DNA from: Paenibacillus pasadenensis
Lineage (GTDB): Bacteria; Bacillota; Bacilli; Paenibacillales; Paenibacillaceae
Length of the DNA: 64,000 nucleotides
NCBI RefSeq assembly: GCF_023715725.1
Contig: NZ_JAMBOT010000002.1
Coordinates: 310,001 to 374,000 of the forward strand
Reading direction: 5' to 3'
Position numbers and translations under genes: made by a program. Positions 34,963-43,452 of the stretch are shown here, piece after piece. Every line of letters starts with the position of its first letter. The first letter of the stretch is position 1. The notes under the pieces are model-generated. The model saw only the letters and a program-made list of their open reading frames with translations, was not told where the DNA came from and did not search any database.

Positions 34963-36150
34963 TTATCGAGCGGATGGGATTTCAACTAGCGGGTTCGTAT
35001 CCTGCTCGTAATCGACGCCTTCCGTTTCAAAGCCGAACAGCTGGAAAAACTCCTTGCGGTAGCCGTCAAGATCGGTCAGGCTGGCGATATTGTCGCTATT
35101 GACCTCGCTCCAGATGCGTCCTACTTCCTCTTGTACATCCTCACGCAGCTCCCAATCGTCAATGCGGATACGGCCTTTTTCGTCGATTGGAGTGCCGGTT
35201 TCGCGGTACAGCTGCTCAAACAAGCGATGCGACTGCTGAATGGTGTTTTCATGCAGTCCTTTTTCTTTCATTACTTTATAAAGAGCCGACACGTAAAGCG
35301 GAACAACAGGTATGGCCGAGCTGGATTGGGTGACAAGCGCCTTGCTTACGCTCACATAAGCGCGGCCGCCAAGCGGCGCCAGCTGCTGTTGAAGCTGAAG
35401 CGCAGTAGCCTCCAGATCATCCTTTGCCTGGCCGATTGTGCCCTCGCGATAGATGGCTTGCGTTATACCGGAGCCGATATAAGAGTAAGCAATTGTGACA
35501 GCGCCCTCGGCGAGAACGCCAGCCTCTTGCAGGCGAGTCAGCCAGCGCTGCCAATCCGCTCCGCCCATAACAGCGACCGTTTGCGCGATATCGTCACCTT
35601 CCGCAGGTTCAATTGTCACTTCACTAACCTCGCCCGTATGGAAGTTGACGGTTTTGTTCGTATACGGAGCTCCGATTGGCTTAAGCACGGAGTTATACGT
35701 TTCGCCGGAATCGGGGTCGACACGGCGCGGCGCCGCTACGCTGTACACGACTAGATCGACTTGTCCGAGCTCCTCGCGAATCGCTTCAATGACACGATCC
35801 TTTGTTTCGTCGGTAAAGGCGTCGCCGGTTACGCTGACTGACTTCAGGCCAGCCTCGGCGGCTTTGCTTTCAAATGCGGCGGAGTTGTACCAGCCAGCCG
35901 ATGCGGTACGCTTGTCCGTTGCGCTGCTTGGGCGGAAAACGCCAATCGTAGCGGCTCCTGCGCCAAATGCGAGCGCAGTTCTGGCGGACAAACCGTATCC
36001 GGTAGATGCGCCAAGCACGAGCGCGCGTTTTGGACCATTCCATTTTGGCTGGGACTTTATGTAATCGATCTGCTCCTGTACTTGTTTGGCGCAGCCCTCA
36101 GGATGCGCGGTTGTGCAGATAAAGCCGCGTGTTCTCGGTTTAATGATCAT
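34963..36150 (-). CDS. fabV: Trans-2-enoyl-ACP/CoA reductase FabV
   Basis: A 395-residue single-domain enoyl reductase, the standard FabV length. The N-terminus MIIKPRTRGFICTTAHPEGC is diagnostic. The Rossmann segment is ALVLGASTGYGLS (near 43), and the active-site pair of the Y-x8-K type appears in YREGTIGQAK (near 233). FabV reduces the enoyl intermediate in fatty-acid elongation with NADH and in other bacteria is triclosan-tolerant. Many Firmicutes use FabI or FabK instead, so it may be an additional isozyme. It is monocistronic with an AAGGAAG site. Confidence 0.96.
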   Translation of the reverse strand: MIIKPRTRGFICTTAHPEGCAKQVQEQIDYIKSQPKWNGPKRALVLGASTGYGLSARTALAFGAGAATIGVFRPSSATDKRTASAGWYNSAAFESKAAEAGLKSVSVTGDAFTDETKDRVIEAIREELGQVDLVVYSVAAPRRVDPDSGETYNSVLKPIGAPYTNKTVNFHTGEVSEVTIEPAEGDDIAQTVAVMGGADWQRWLTRLQEAGVLAEGAVTIAYSYIGSGITQAIYREGTIGQAKDDLEATALQLQQQLAPLGGRAYVSVSKALVTQSSSAIPVVPLYVSALYKVMKEKGLHENTIQQSHRLFEQLYRETGTPIDEKGRIRIDDWELREDVQEEVGRIWSEVNSDNIASLTDLDGYRKEFFQLFGFETEGVDYEQDTNPLVEIPSAR

Positions 36151-36370
36151 AGAATCAGGCTTCCTTTCTTAGGCGGTTATCAGATAAATCAATATTCGCT
36201 CATTCTGTGTTTATTGTAAGGGATAATCTGCAAAAGGGAAACCGGACCCTTTTTCATGGAGAAGCGGCCGCTTGGACAAGCTAACGGGGCTGTGATGCCT
36301 AACGGCGCAGCGTCCTCAATTAAACCGGACTTTCAGTGCCGGCAGCTTGCAGCGACGGAGGTGAACGGAT

Positions 36371-36517
36371 ATGGCTAAAGGCGGCAAACACTCTTTCGAG
36401 AGCAAACAGGCCGGAATGGCGAAACGTTCCAAGGAAGCGGAAAACAATACGGCAGCCGGAACAGACGAAAACCGGAATCAGAAAGGCCATGTGCCAAATA
36501 GCCCGTCGACGGGTTAG
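36371..36517 (+). CDS. Small hydrophilic protein (48 aa), possibly spore-associated
   Basis: A short ORF beginning MAKGGKHSFESKQAGMAKRS and rich in Lys, Glu, Asn, Gly. It has a strong ribosome site (GGAGGTGAACGG) ending about 4 bases before ATG 36371. There is no hydrophobic segment. Composition resembles small acid-soluble or small spore proteins, but no family is recognised. It is followed by about 165 bases without a gene before the SDR. Confidence 0.5.
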   Translation: MAKGGKHSFESKQAGMAKRSKEAENNTAAGTDENRNQKGHVPNSPSTG

Positions 36518-36683
36518 AAGCGCTATTCTCCAAACAAGGTACAGCATATGCCAGCGGTTCGCAGCCATACGGCAGCGGGCCGCTTCTGTGCGCCGAGGTT
36601 GAAGCCGCGGCCAGGGAGGTAATAGGATAGAACTTATTCATGAAACCGATATCATCTGTATATTTCAAAGGAGAGGATGTTGC

Positions 36684-37439
36684 ATGATGGAAGCTGCAGA
36701 CAAAAATATTGTCGTCATAACGGGAGCCGGAGCGGGCATTGGCAGAGGCTTGGCGCAGGCTTATGCAGCGAAAGGAAGCAAAGCTATCCTCGTTGACCGC
36801 AGTCTGGAGGGACTGAAGGAAACCCAAGCGGCAATTCGCAGCTTAGACGGCGACGCAGCGGTTTACGAAGCGGATCTCGGGAATGCGGAAACGATTTTAG
36901 CCTTGTTCAAGCGCATCCGCGAAGAGCATGGCGCCGTCGATATCCTCATTAATAATGCCGGCATCAGCCCGTTCAAATCGATGTGGGAGCTAAGCGTCGA
37001 GGAATGGGACCGGGTTATTAACGTCAACCTGAGAGCCGCTTTCCTGTGCAGCCGTGAAGCGGCGGGACAGATGAAGGAGGCGGGCAAGCGCGGCCGCATC
37101 GTTAATATCGCCTCTACCCGCGCGTTCATGTCGGAGCCGGATTCGGAAGCCTATGCAGCATCCAAAGGGGGAATGATCGCGCTGACCCATGCAATGGCAA
37201 TGTCTCTTTCCCCTTATGGAATTCGCGTCAATTCGGTTAGTCCGGGCTGGATCGCAACCGGCGACACGGCGCAGCTTAGCCGGGAGGACCATGAGCAGCA
37301 TCCTGCAGGCAGAGTCGGCAAGCCGGAGGATATCGCGAGGGCTTGCTTTTATTTGACTGATCCGGGCAACGACTTTGTTACCGGCCATAACATAACCGTT
37401 GACGGCGGAATGACGCGCAAAATGATTTATGCCGAATAA
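36684..37439 (+). CDS. SDR-family oxidoreductase
   Basis: A 251-residue classical short-chain dehydrogenase. Cofactor motif VITGAGAGIGRGLA (near 13), ILINNAGISP (near 90), catalytic Ser in IVNIASTRAF (near 142) and YAASKGG (Tyr and Lys near 155-159) are present, with the C-terminal NITVDGGMTRKM. Asp after the second beta strand (ILVDRS) suggests a preference for NAD. AAAGGAGAGG precedes ATG 36684. It resembles glucose 1-dehydrogenase and 3-oxoacyl-ACP reductase types; the substrate is unknown. Confidence 0.9.
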   Translation: MMEAADKNIVVITGAGAGIGRGLAQAYAAKGSKAILVDRSLEGLKETQAAIRSLDGDAAVYEADLGNAETILALFKRIREEHGAVDILINNAGISPFKSMWELSVEEWDRVINVNLRAAFLCSREAAGQMKEAGKRGRIVNIASTRAFMSEPDSEAYAASKGGMIALTHAMAMSLSPYGIRVNSVSPGWIATGDTAQLSREDHEQHPAGRVGKPEDIARACFYLTDPGNDFVTGHNITVDGGMTRKMIYAE

Positions 37440-37469
37440 CCGCCCATACTTAAATAAGCACACTCAGCA

Positions 37470-37499
37470 AACGCTCTCCAAACGGGGGAGCGTTTTTTT
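37470..37499 (+). terminator. Terminator after the SDR gene
   Basis: AACGCTCTCC and GGGGGAGCGTT form a hairpin around AAAC, followed by T7. Confidence 0.85.
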
Positions 37500-37577
37500 A
37501 AACCCTTCCTCGTTTACCGCTTTATTTGGATAAAGCTTCCGGTACAGGGATATTCTATACCGGAAAGAGGTGAGAGA

Positions 37578-38690
37578 GTGAGCCAACAATCAACCTTTGG
37601 CAGACTTCCTGCCGTGTGCATGCTGATCTTATCGGTCGGGCTGGTCAATCATGTTTTGATTGTTCCCGTCATCCTCAATACCGCCGGAAGGGACAGCTGG
37701 ATGAGCCCGCTGCTGACCTGCGTCATCGGAATCGTATGGGTCAGCTTTCCCTTATACGGCACCTTAAAAAGGCTAAAGGAGCCGTTCTGGTGCATGGTCG
37801 AGAGAAAACTCGGCAAAGCGGGAGCTTGGCTGATTAAATTGCCCGTTTTGGTGCTTTTATTAGGCATCGCGTTTAATACGCTGATTGACTCCATTTCATG
37901 GTCCAAAACAACTTACCTGCCCTATACCCCCAATTACATATTTGCAATCGCCATGCTCGGGGTTTCGCTTTATGCCGTAACAAAAGGATTAAGGACAATC
38001 GCGTTTGCATCGGGTATTTTGCTGCCTTTTGTTATTCTGCTTGGCGATTTTGTTATGTCCGCGAATATGCCGCACAAGGATTATCAATATTTAAAGCCTT
38101 ATTTTGAGAACGGCTATTGGCAGATCGTATCGGGGGCGCTGCTGGCCGCCTGCACGATGGGCGAGATTTACATGCTCGTTTTTTATCAGCATCTGATTAA
38201 AAATCGTTTTCGCCGCTGGCAGCTGCTGCTGCTGATGGTTTGTCTTGTCCTGCTCTCGCTGGGGCCGCTTTTAGGAGCGATTGTCCAGTTCGGCCCAACC
38301 GAGGCCGCCAAGATGAGATACCCGGCCTTTTCGCAATGGCGGCTTGTTCAGGTCGGCAAATATTTGGAGCATCTCGATTTTTTTGCTATATACCAGTGGC
38401 TGTCCGGGGCGATGATCCGAATTGCTCTCAGTCTGTATTTGCTAAAAGACATGATAGGTATTCGCAAGCCGAAAGGAAATGCGGTTTACGGCTGGATGGT
38501 CATCGCCCTATTAACGCCGCTTGCACAGATCGTCACCGACCATATGCTGCCTTATCGGCACTTTATGAATATCTATTTCCCTTTTTCCGGAATGCTAGTG
38601 CTCGTTATAAGCCTCTCCGGCTGGCTTTTGGCGGTTCTGGCTGCGCGGGACAACAGCGGAGAAAAACCGCTTCTAAAGGAGGAGAGCTGA
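37578..38690 (+). CDS. GerAB/ArcD-type spore germination permease
   Basis: A 370-residue integral membrane protein with about ten hydrophobic segments, typical of the B subunit of Ger nutrient receptors (amino acid/polyamine/organocation superfamily). LPAVCMLILSVGLVNHVLIVPVI opens TM1, and FENGYWQIVSGALLAACTMGEIYMLVFY lies mid-protein. GTG 37578 follows AAAGAGGTGAG. It is first in the operon and the A subunit starts one base after its stop. The B subunit is the presumed germinant-binding component. Confidence 0.9.
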   Translation: MSQQSTFGRLPAVCMLILSVGLVNHVLIVPVILNTAGRDSWMSPLLTCVIGIVWVSFPLYGTLKRLKEPFWCMVERKLGKAGAWLIKLPVLVLLLGIAFNTLIDSISWSKTTYLPYTPNYIFAIAMLGVSLYAVTKGLRTIAFASGILLPFVILLGDFVMSANMPHKDYQYLKPYFENGYWQIVSGALLAACTMGEIYMLVFYQHLIKNRFRRWQLLLLMVCLVLLSLGPLLGAIVQFGPTEAAKMRYPAFSQWRLVQVGKYLEHLDFFAIYQWLSGAMIRIALSLYLLKDMIGIRKPKGNAVYGWMVIALLTPLAQIVTDHMLPYRHFMNIYFPFSGMLVLVISLSGWLLAVLAARDNSGEKPLLKEES

Positions 38691-38691
38691 T

Positions 38692-40209
38692 ATGTCCCAA
38701 AAAGGATATTCGGGCAAACACTCTACAAATAGCCCGCGCTCGCACGGAAACGAAGCGGAGCAGCCGAATGAAGGGGCAACTCATCCAAACAGGCGTTGGA
38801 ATCTTGCTTCAATGACAGAGGAGCTGCGGGGATGCGGAGACGTCGAGGTGCTTCAATCCCATTTGGAGCTGGAAGGGAAGCCGGGTACGCTGGTCACCCT
38901 GCTTTATTGTCCCAATATGATCGACGCCGTGCTGTTTCAACAGACGGTTCTCCGCGAGCTGCGACAAAAAGGAGGCAGGCTGGAGGCAGGCTGGGACAGC
39001 GAGCTGCTTCATTTTCAGGAGTATAAAGACAATACGGATCTATATGAAGCGTTGTTCAGCGGAACCGTCATTATCGGAGTCGGCGAGGGAAGAGAGGAAA
39101 TGCTTTATCTGTACAATATTGCCGACATGCCGGTGCGGCAGCCGGACGAATCGGTCATGGAGGTTTCGCTCAAAGGACCGAGGGACGGGTTTGTGGAGGA
39201 TGTTAATCAAAATGTTTGCCTTGTTCGCCGCCGGCTCAAAACACCTGATCTCCAGGTAGAAATGATGACGCTAGGCAGTCAGTCGAGGACGCAGGTCGCC
39301 CTGCTTTACATGGCCAGTCTGGCTAAGCCCGATGTAGTGGAGATGGCTCGGACAAGGCTTCAGGACATCCGATCCAACGTTGTATCGATTGAAAGCAGCA
39401 CTCAGATCGAGTCGCTCATATCGGATGTAAAAGGAAGCATTTTTCCTTTGGTGCATTACAGCGGAAGGCCCGATTTTGCCGCATCGGCTTTAATGTCGGG
39501 ACGGATCGCCATTCTGGTGGACGGCAATCCGGCCGTCATCGCCGCTCCGGCTAACCTGGCTTTTTTGATTAAATCCCCCGAGGATTTGTCCATGCCGTTT
39601 TTTTACGTTTCGCTTGAGCGGACATTACGGTTTATCGGTTTATTCATGAGCATTTTCCTTCCCGGGTTTTGGATTGCGCTCTGTTCCTTTAATACCGATC
39701 AGATTCCGTTTACGCTGCTTGCTACTGTCTCCACTTCCCGCAACGGGCTGCCTTTGTCTTCCACGATGGAAATGTTTCTGATGCTGGCGATGTTTGAGCT
39801 ATTCCGCGAAGCGGGGGTCCGCCTGCCGCGCGCTGTTGGACAGACCGTTTCGGTCGTAGGCGGCTTGATTGTCGGCAACGCGGCGATTGACGCGGGGCTG
39901 ACCTCGCCGACGATGCTGGTCGTAGCTGCAATCACGGCTGTATCTACGTTCACGCTCGTGAATCAGACGCTCAACGGAACAGTATCCGTGCTGCGCTTTT
40001 TCGTGCTGACCTGCTCGGCGGTGCTGGGAATGTTCGGTTTTTTTGCCGGCATGTTTCTCATCATTATCCATGTTTGCTCGTTGGAGACGTTTGGGCAGCC
40101 GTACATGGCGCCGCTGGCGAATATGGACTTTAAGCTGATGCTGCCAAGCTTTCTTCAGGTTCCATGGAAAAGGCGCCGGCAAAAGGGGGGCGGGAAAAGC
40201 CATGATTAG
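38692..40209 (+). CDS. GerA-family spore germination protein (A subunit)
   Basis: A 505-residue GerAA-type protein. The N-terminal 45 residues are hydrophilic and rich in Ser, Asn and His; a cytosolic domain follows to about 290 (VSLKGPRDGFVEDVNQNVCLVRRRLKTPDL is diagnostic near 160-190). The membrane domain has several segments (FIGLFMSIFLPGFWIAL; PTMLVVAAITAVSTFTLV; CSAVLGMFGFFAGMFLIIIHV). It forms the germination receptor core with the B and C products. It overlaps the C gene by 8 bases. Confidence 0.95.
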   Translation: MSQKGYSGKHSTNSPRSHGNEAEQPNEGATHPNRRWNLASMTEELRGCGDVEVLQSHLELEGKPGTLVTLLYCPNMIDAVLFQQTVLRELRQKGGRLEAGWDSELLHFQEYKDNTDLYEALFSGTVIIGVGEGREEMLYLYNIADMPVRQPDESVMEVSLKGPRDGFVEDVNQNVCLVRRRLKTPDLQVEMMTLGSQSRTQVALLYMASLAKPDVVEMARTRLQDIRSNVVSIESSTQIESLISDVKGSIFPLVHYSGRPDFAASALMSGRIAILVDGNPAVIAAPANLAFLIKSPEDLSMPFFYVSLERTLRFIGLFMSIFLPGFWIALCSFNTDQIPFTLLATVSTSRNGLPLSSTMEMFLMLAMFELFREAGVRLPRAVGQTVSVVGGLIVGNAAIDAGLTSPTMLVVAAITAVSTFTLVNQTLNGTVSVLRFFVLTCSAVLGMFGFFAGMFLIIIHVCSLETFGQPYMAPLANMDFKLMLPSFLQVPWKRRRQKGGGKSHD

Positions 40210-41386
40210 CCGGTATCGAATCACGGGAAGCTGGCTCCTTAAGCCTTTGACTGCCGTGCTTCTGCCGGCCGCGCTGCTGACGGGCTGCTGGGACGAGCTG
40301 GATTTGACCGAGCAGGGATATGTGTCCGGGCTTGGCATCGATTATGTTGACAAGCGATATGTTGCTTACGCTCAACTGATCCAGTTCGCTGCCGTTGCCA
40401 AAACGAGCTCCAATAGGGCGGGAGATCCTGTTGCCTGGGTTGGGCGCGCGGAAGGGAAGACCGTTCTGGGAGCTATATCCAATTTGCAAAAATCGTCGCA
40501 GTTTGTGCTGAATTTGGAGCATATGAAGGTGCTTATCGTTCAAGAGAGAGCGCTGCCGCATCTGGACGATATTTTGGATGCGAACAACAGGCAGAGAGCC
40601 TCGCGTTACACAAGCTTTGTATTCGGAACAAGGGAGAAAATAGACAAGCTGTTTAATTCGGGAACCTTTTTTGGGCATTCCCATTTGATGAGTGTCATGT
40701 ACAACCCCAAAAGGCAATATGAGCAAAGCAGCTATGTGCGCCCGCTTACGATGCAGGAATTCGTCCGGGGAATGGACGAAAAGGGGATTACCGCCCTGCT
40801 GCCCTCAATCGGGCTGGTAGACGGGAAATGGAGCAAAGCGACCGATCCGCTGGAGGTTCAGTCTTATGATGGTTTGTTTGCGTTTAATAACCGGAATTTC
40901 CGCAAGTTTTTACCCATTGAATTGAGCTCGGGATACCGCTGGATCGACCCGGAATTCAAGCACTATATTTTGGAAACGGAAGAAGCCGGAAGCTCGGAGG
41001 CTCACGATCCGGACGACCAAGGGGACGCGACAGTCAGCATTGATCGCTCCGTTCCGCAAATTACGGTAAATACGGACGGAGCAAGACCTCAGTTTAAGCT
41101 GAATCTGCATCTCCAAGGGCATGTCATTGAGCTTGGCGGCCCGATGACGGAGGAGGAGATCAAAGATGCTGTAAAAGATCAAATCAAACAGGAGATTGAA
41201 GCTACATACCAATACGCCTGCCGGGAGAAAATCGATTTGTATTTGCTGGGGGAGCAGCTTTACCGCAATCACTTAAGCTACTGGCGGCAGCTGGAGCGTA
41301 CGGGAGGCTGGGTTCCGAGGGAGGGAGAGCTGCAGATCGACATTTCGTTCGATTTGGTTCACACCGGCAAATTTGATTTGACTTAA
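40202..41386 (+). CDS. Ger(x)C-family spore germination lipoprotein
   Basis: A 394-residue lipoprotein, the C subunit of a Ger receptor. The signal peptide ends in AALLTGC (Cys near 29) followed by WDELDLTEQGYVSGLGIDYVD, typical of Ger(x)C. The C-terminal domain includes KDQIKQEIEATYQYACREKIDLYLLGEQLYRNHLSYW. It lies on the outer face of the spore inner membrane. Gene order B-A-C differs from the classical A-B-C, but all three are present and intact. Confidence 0.95.
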   Translation: MISRYRITGSWLLKPLTAVLLPAALLTGCWDELDLTEQGYVSGLGIDYVDKRYVAYAQLIQFAAVAKTSSNRAGDPVAWVGRAEGKTVLGAISNLQKSSQFVLNLEHMKVLIVQERALPHLDDILDANNRQRASRYTSFVFGTREKIDKLFNSGTFFGHSHLMSVMYNPKRQYEQSSYVRPLTMQEFVRGMDEKGITALLPSIGLVDGKWSKATDPLEVQSYDGLFAFNNRNFRKFLPIELSSGYRWIDPEFKHYILETEEAGSSEAHDPDDQGDATVSIDRSVPQITVNTDGARPQFKLNLHLQGHVIELGGPMTEEEIKDAVKDQIKQEIEATYQYACREKIDLYLLGEQLYRNHLSYWRQLERTGGWVPREGELQIDISFDLVHTGKFDLT

Positions 41387-41486
41387 ATTGGCGAATTAAT
41401 GACTAATGACAGGCGGACAAACAGGCGGGCTGGCAGCAGCGCACATACAATACTCTATCAGTCTAATGGTAGAGGGGGCAGATGCG

Positions 41487-41882
41487 TTGAAGGAATATAT
41501 CGCTGTATCGTTGTTCGCTGTCATTGGTTCAATTGTCAGTTTTTCGTTTGGCATTTGGCAGGAATCGTTGACATTGCTTGTCGTTTGCATGGCCGTGGAT
41601 TACATTTCGGGCGTAGCGGCATCCTTGAAAGAAAAGCGCGGTTTAAGCAGCGTTGTCGGCTCCTGGGGATTGGCTCGAAAAGGGTTGACGCTACTTGTCA
41701 TTTTGATTGCCCACCGTATCGATCAGCTGATTGGCGGCGGGGATGCAGTCCGCAGCGCGACCATCTTTTTTTATATTGGAAACGAGCTGTTATCCATCAC
41801 CGAGAATTACGGGAGAATCGGCTTGCCGCTGCCGACCAAGCTGAAGGAATTCATTGAAATCTTCAAGCGCAAAGACTCCTGA
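41487..41882 (+). CDS. Phage-type holin family protein
   Basis: A 131-residue membrane protein of the toxin-secretion/phage-lysis holin family: hydrophobic segments at about 4-20 and 28-46 (LTLLVVCMAVDYISGVAASL), the KEKRGLSSVVGSWGLARKGLTLLVILIAHRID stretch, then FFYIGNELLSITENYGRIGLPLPTKLKEFIE. TTG 41487 was chosen because AGGGGG lies 8-10 bases upstream; an ATG at 41466 (seven codons earlier) is possible. No phage genes surround it. Its place after the ger operon suggests a chromosomal role, perhaps in sporulation or germination (inference). Confidence 0.85.
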   Translation: MKEYIAVSLFAVIGSIVSFSFGIWQESLTLLVVCMAVDYISGVAASLKEKRGLSSVVGSWGLARKGLTLLVILIAHRIDQLIGGGDAVRSATIFFYIGNELLSITENYGRIGLPLPTKLKEFIEIFKRKDS

Positions 41883-42039
41883 CGGTCACGCAATGTTCAA
41901 AAAGTTGTCATAAATGAGCCGTAATCTTGCGAATGGAAACGGTTAAAGCTTGTGATTGCCCCCTATATTTCGGTATATTAGCAATAGTTATGGACAAAAC
42001 TGGGTAAACAACAACGCACAAAGGGGAGCAAACAACCTC

Positions 42040-42420
42040 ATGAAATGGATTATGTCTTTTTTGCTTGTAATCGCTGCTGCGGTTGGCATCTATATGATGA
42101 CAATCGGCCTGCCGAAGCCGCCGAAGGATGAAGCGGCGGATCTTCCCGAGGGCGTAGAGCTGCTTAAAATCGTTGCTTCTAACGATTTTGTATTTGACAA
42201 GGAAGAGTATGTCGTTAAAGCGGGCCAAAAGTACAAAATGGTGCTGAGCAACAAAAGCGGCATCCACGGCGTAGGCGTTGAAGCGCTCGGCATCGACCTT
42301 CAGGGCGATACGATGGAGCAGGAAGTGACGTTTGACAAGCCTGGCCGTTATGAAATGCACTGTTCCGTTATGTGCGGTCTCGGACATGACAAGATGAAAG
42401 CGACAATCGTCGTTGAATAA
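42040..42420 (+). CDS. Stand-alone CuA-type cupredoxin (cytochrome oxidase subunit II-like)
   Basis: A 126-residue membrane-anchored cupredoxin. Residues about 3-22 are a transmembrane anchor (IMSFLLVIAAAVGIYMM); the rest is a beta-sandwich with the CuA ligand set of cytochrome oxidase subunit II: an early His (SGIHGVG, near 85), then HCSVMCGLGHDKM (Cys-x3-Cys, His, Met, near 108-120). No other oxidase subunit is nearby. It may carry copper, assemble CuA or act as an electron carrier. AAGGGGAG precedes ATG 42040 at slightly long spacing. Confidence 0.87.
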   Translation: MKWIMSFLLVIAAAVGIYMMTIGLPKPPKDEAADLPEGVELLKIVASNDFVFDKEEYVVKAGQKYKMVLSNKSGIHGVGVEALGIDLQGDTMEQEVTFDKPGRYEMHCSVMCGLGHDKMKATIVVE

Positions 42421-42464
42421 CAGTTGTACAGCCGGCAATTGCCGGCGAAGCGAATAGGCTATGC

Positions 42465-42496
42465 GAAAAAGCGTTCCCGATGGGGGAACGCTTTTT
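42465..42496. terminator. Bidirectional terminator after the cupredoxin gene
   Basis: AAAAAGCGTTCCC pairs with GGGAACGCTTTTT around CGATGG. A perfect palindrome GCCGGCAATTGCCGGC lies just before it at 42431-42446. Confidence 0.85.
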
Positions 42497-42584
42497 AGTC
42501 GCTGATAGGAGCTGAGCTGACTGCCGCTAAACAGCCAAAATATCAGGAAAGGCGTGCAGGCACGGCTTTCCGCCCGATAAGGCA

Positions 42585-42836
42585 CTAAGCGCGGCTGCGC
42601 TTGCGTCCTGCTGCGATCAGCCGGTCGCAGGCATAACCGACGATGGCATAGCTTATTATGGTGAGCACATACATCGTCATCACCGGGGTTTTGTGGATGT
42701 CGTAAAATACATCCGAGATCCAGGCTGGCGGACTAAGCATGAAAAAAAATACGTTATGCGGATCATAGCCCGTGTAATTGAACAGGCATAACAAAAGTCC
42801 AATTGCCACGGCCGCTATCGTTATAGGATATCGCAT
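42585..42836 (-). CDS. Small two-helix membrane protein (83 aa)
   Basis: An 83-residue protein with hydrophobic segments at about 4-20 (ITIAAVAIGLLLCLF) and 48-67 (MYVLTIISYAIVGYACDRL), ending in a basic tail (AAGRKRSRA). ATG 42836 has AAGGGGG upstream; the longer frame has no ribosome site. Family not recognised and no functional context. It is convergent with the cupredoxin. Confidence 0.65.
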   Translation of the reverse strand: MRYPITIAAVAIGLLLCLFNYTGYDPHNVFFFMLSPPAWISDVFYDIHKTPVMTMYVLTIISYAIVGYACDRLIAAGRKRSRA

Positions 42837-42999
42837 CGGTGGGGCCCCCTTGTGACGGCATTGCCGAATCGTACGGCTTGCGTTATTATGGGTCAAAAGG
42901 GCGCCGGACATGCAAATGGCCCGGCAGGATAACGGGACAAGCTTCCGTCGCCCTTCAGCCCGGACAGCGGGCATGACCGATTGGGGGAGCGTTTACAGC

Positions 43000-43287
43000 A
43001 TGCTGACACATATCGTCTTTTTCCGTTTAAAGGACCGCACGCCGGAGAGCGTGGAGCGCACAGCGGCCGTTCTGCGCGACATGGAAGGCAAAATTGAAGT
43101 GCTGCGTTATCTTGAGGTCGGCAAGGACATCGTTCATTCCGAACGCTCTTACGATATCGCGCTCGTTACAAAATTCGATTCGCTTGAGGCGCTGGGAGAG
43201 TACCAGGTTCACCCGGTTCACCAAGAAGTGATCCGCCATATGAATGAAGTCCGCGAATCTTCGGTAGCCGTAGATTACGAGTCCTGA
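43000..43287 (+). CDS. Dabb-family (stress-responsive alpha/beta barrel) protein
   Basis: A 95-residue Dabb domain: MLTHIVFFRLKD at the start, LRYLEVGKDIVHSERSYDIALVTKFDSLEALGEYQVHPVHQEV in the middle. These small ferredoxin-like proteins dimerise; functions vary and are mostly unknown. ATG 43000 has TGGGGGAG upstream; the frame continues further 5' but without a site. The small membrane protein and DUF86 genes follow closely and may be cotranscribed. Confidence 0.85.
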   Translation: MLTHIVFFRLKDRTPESVERTAAVLRDMEGKIEVLRYLEVGKDIVHSERSYDIALVTKFDSLEALGEYQVHPVHQEVIRHMNEVRESSVAVDYES

Positions 43288-43314
43288 TCGGGCAGGAAAG
43301 GAACGTTCAAAACG

Positions 43315-43440
43315 ATGGAGGAACGGTCGCTCGGCGAAGATTTTTACATGATGGTTACGTATTTGTTTGTCGTGGTAATCAGCGGCATCATTATGATCGC
43401 CTGGCTGAAGCGCCGCGGCAAAAAGAAGAATAAGCGATAA
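43315..43440 (+). CDS. Small single-pass membrane protein (41 aa)
   Basis: A short ORF with an acidic N-terminus (MEERSLGEDFY), one transmembrane segment at about 13-31 (VTYLFVVVISGIIMIAWL) and a strongly basic tail (KRRGKKKNKR). AGGAAAGGA lies 12 bases before ATG 43315. The next gene begins 12 bases after its stop. The layout of one helix with a positive cytoplasmic end resembles small regulatory membrane peptides; function unknown. Confidence 0.6.
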   Translation: MEERSLGEDFYMMVTYLFVVVISGIIMIAWLKRRGKKKNKR

Positions 43441-43452
43441 CGGAGGCGCCTC

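Noticed and set aside
41406..41882. Holin-family gene taken as sign of a prophage
   Set aside because: No integrase, structural, terminase or endolysin genes are nearby; neighbours are ger genes and housekeeping-type small genes.
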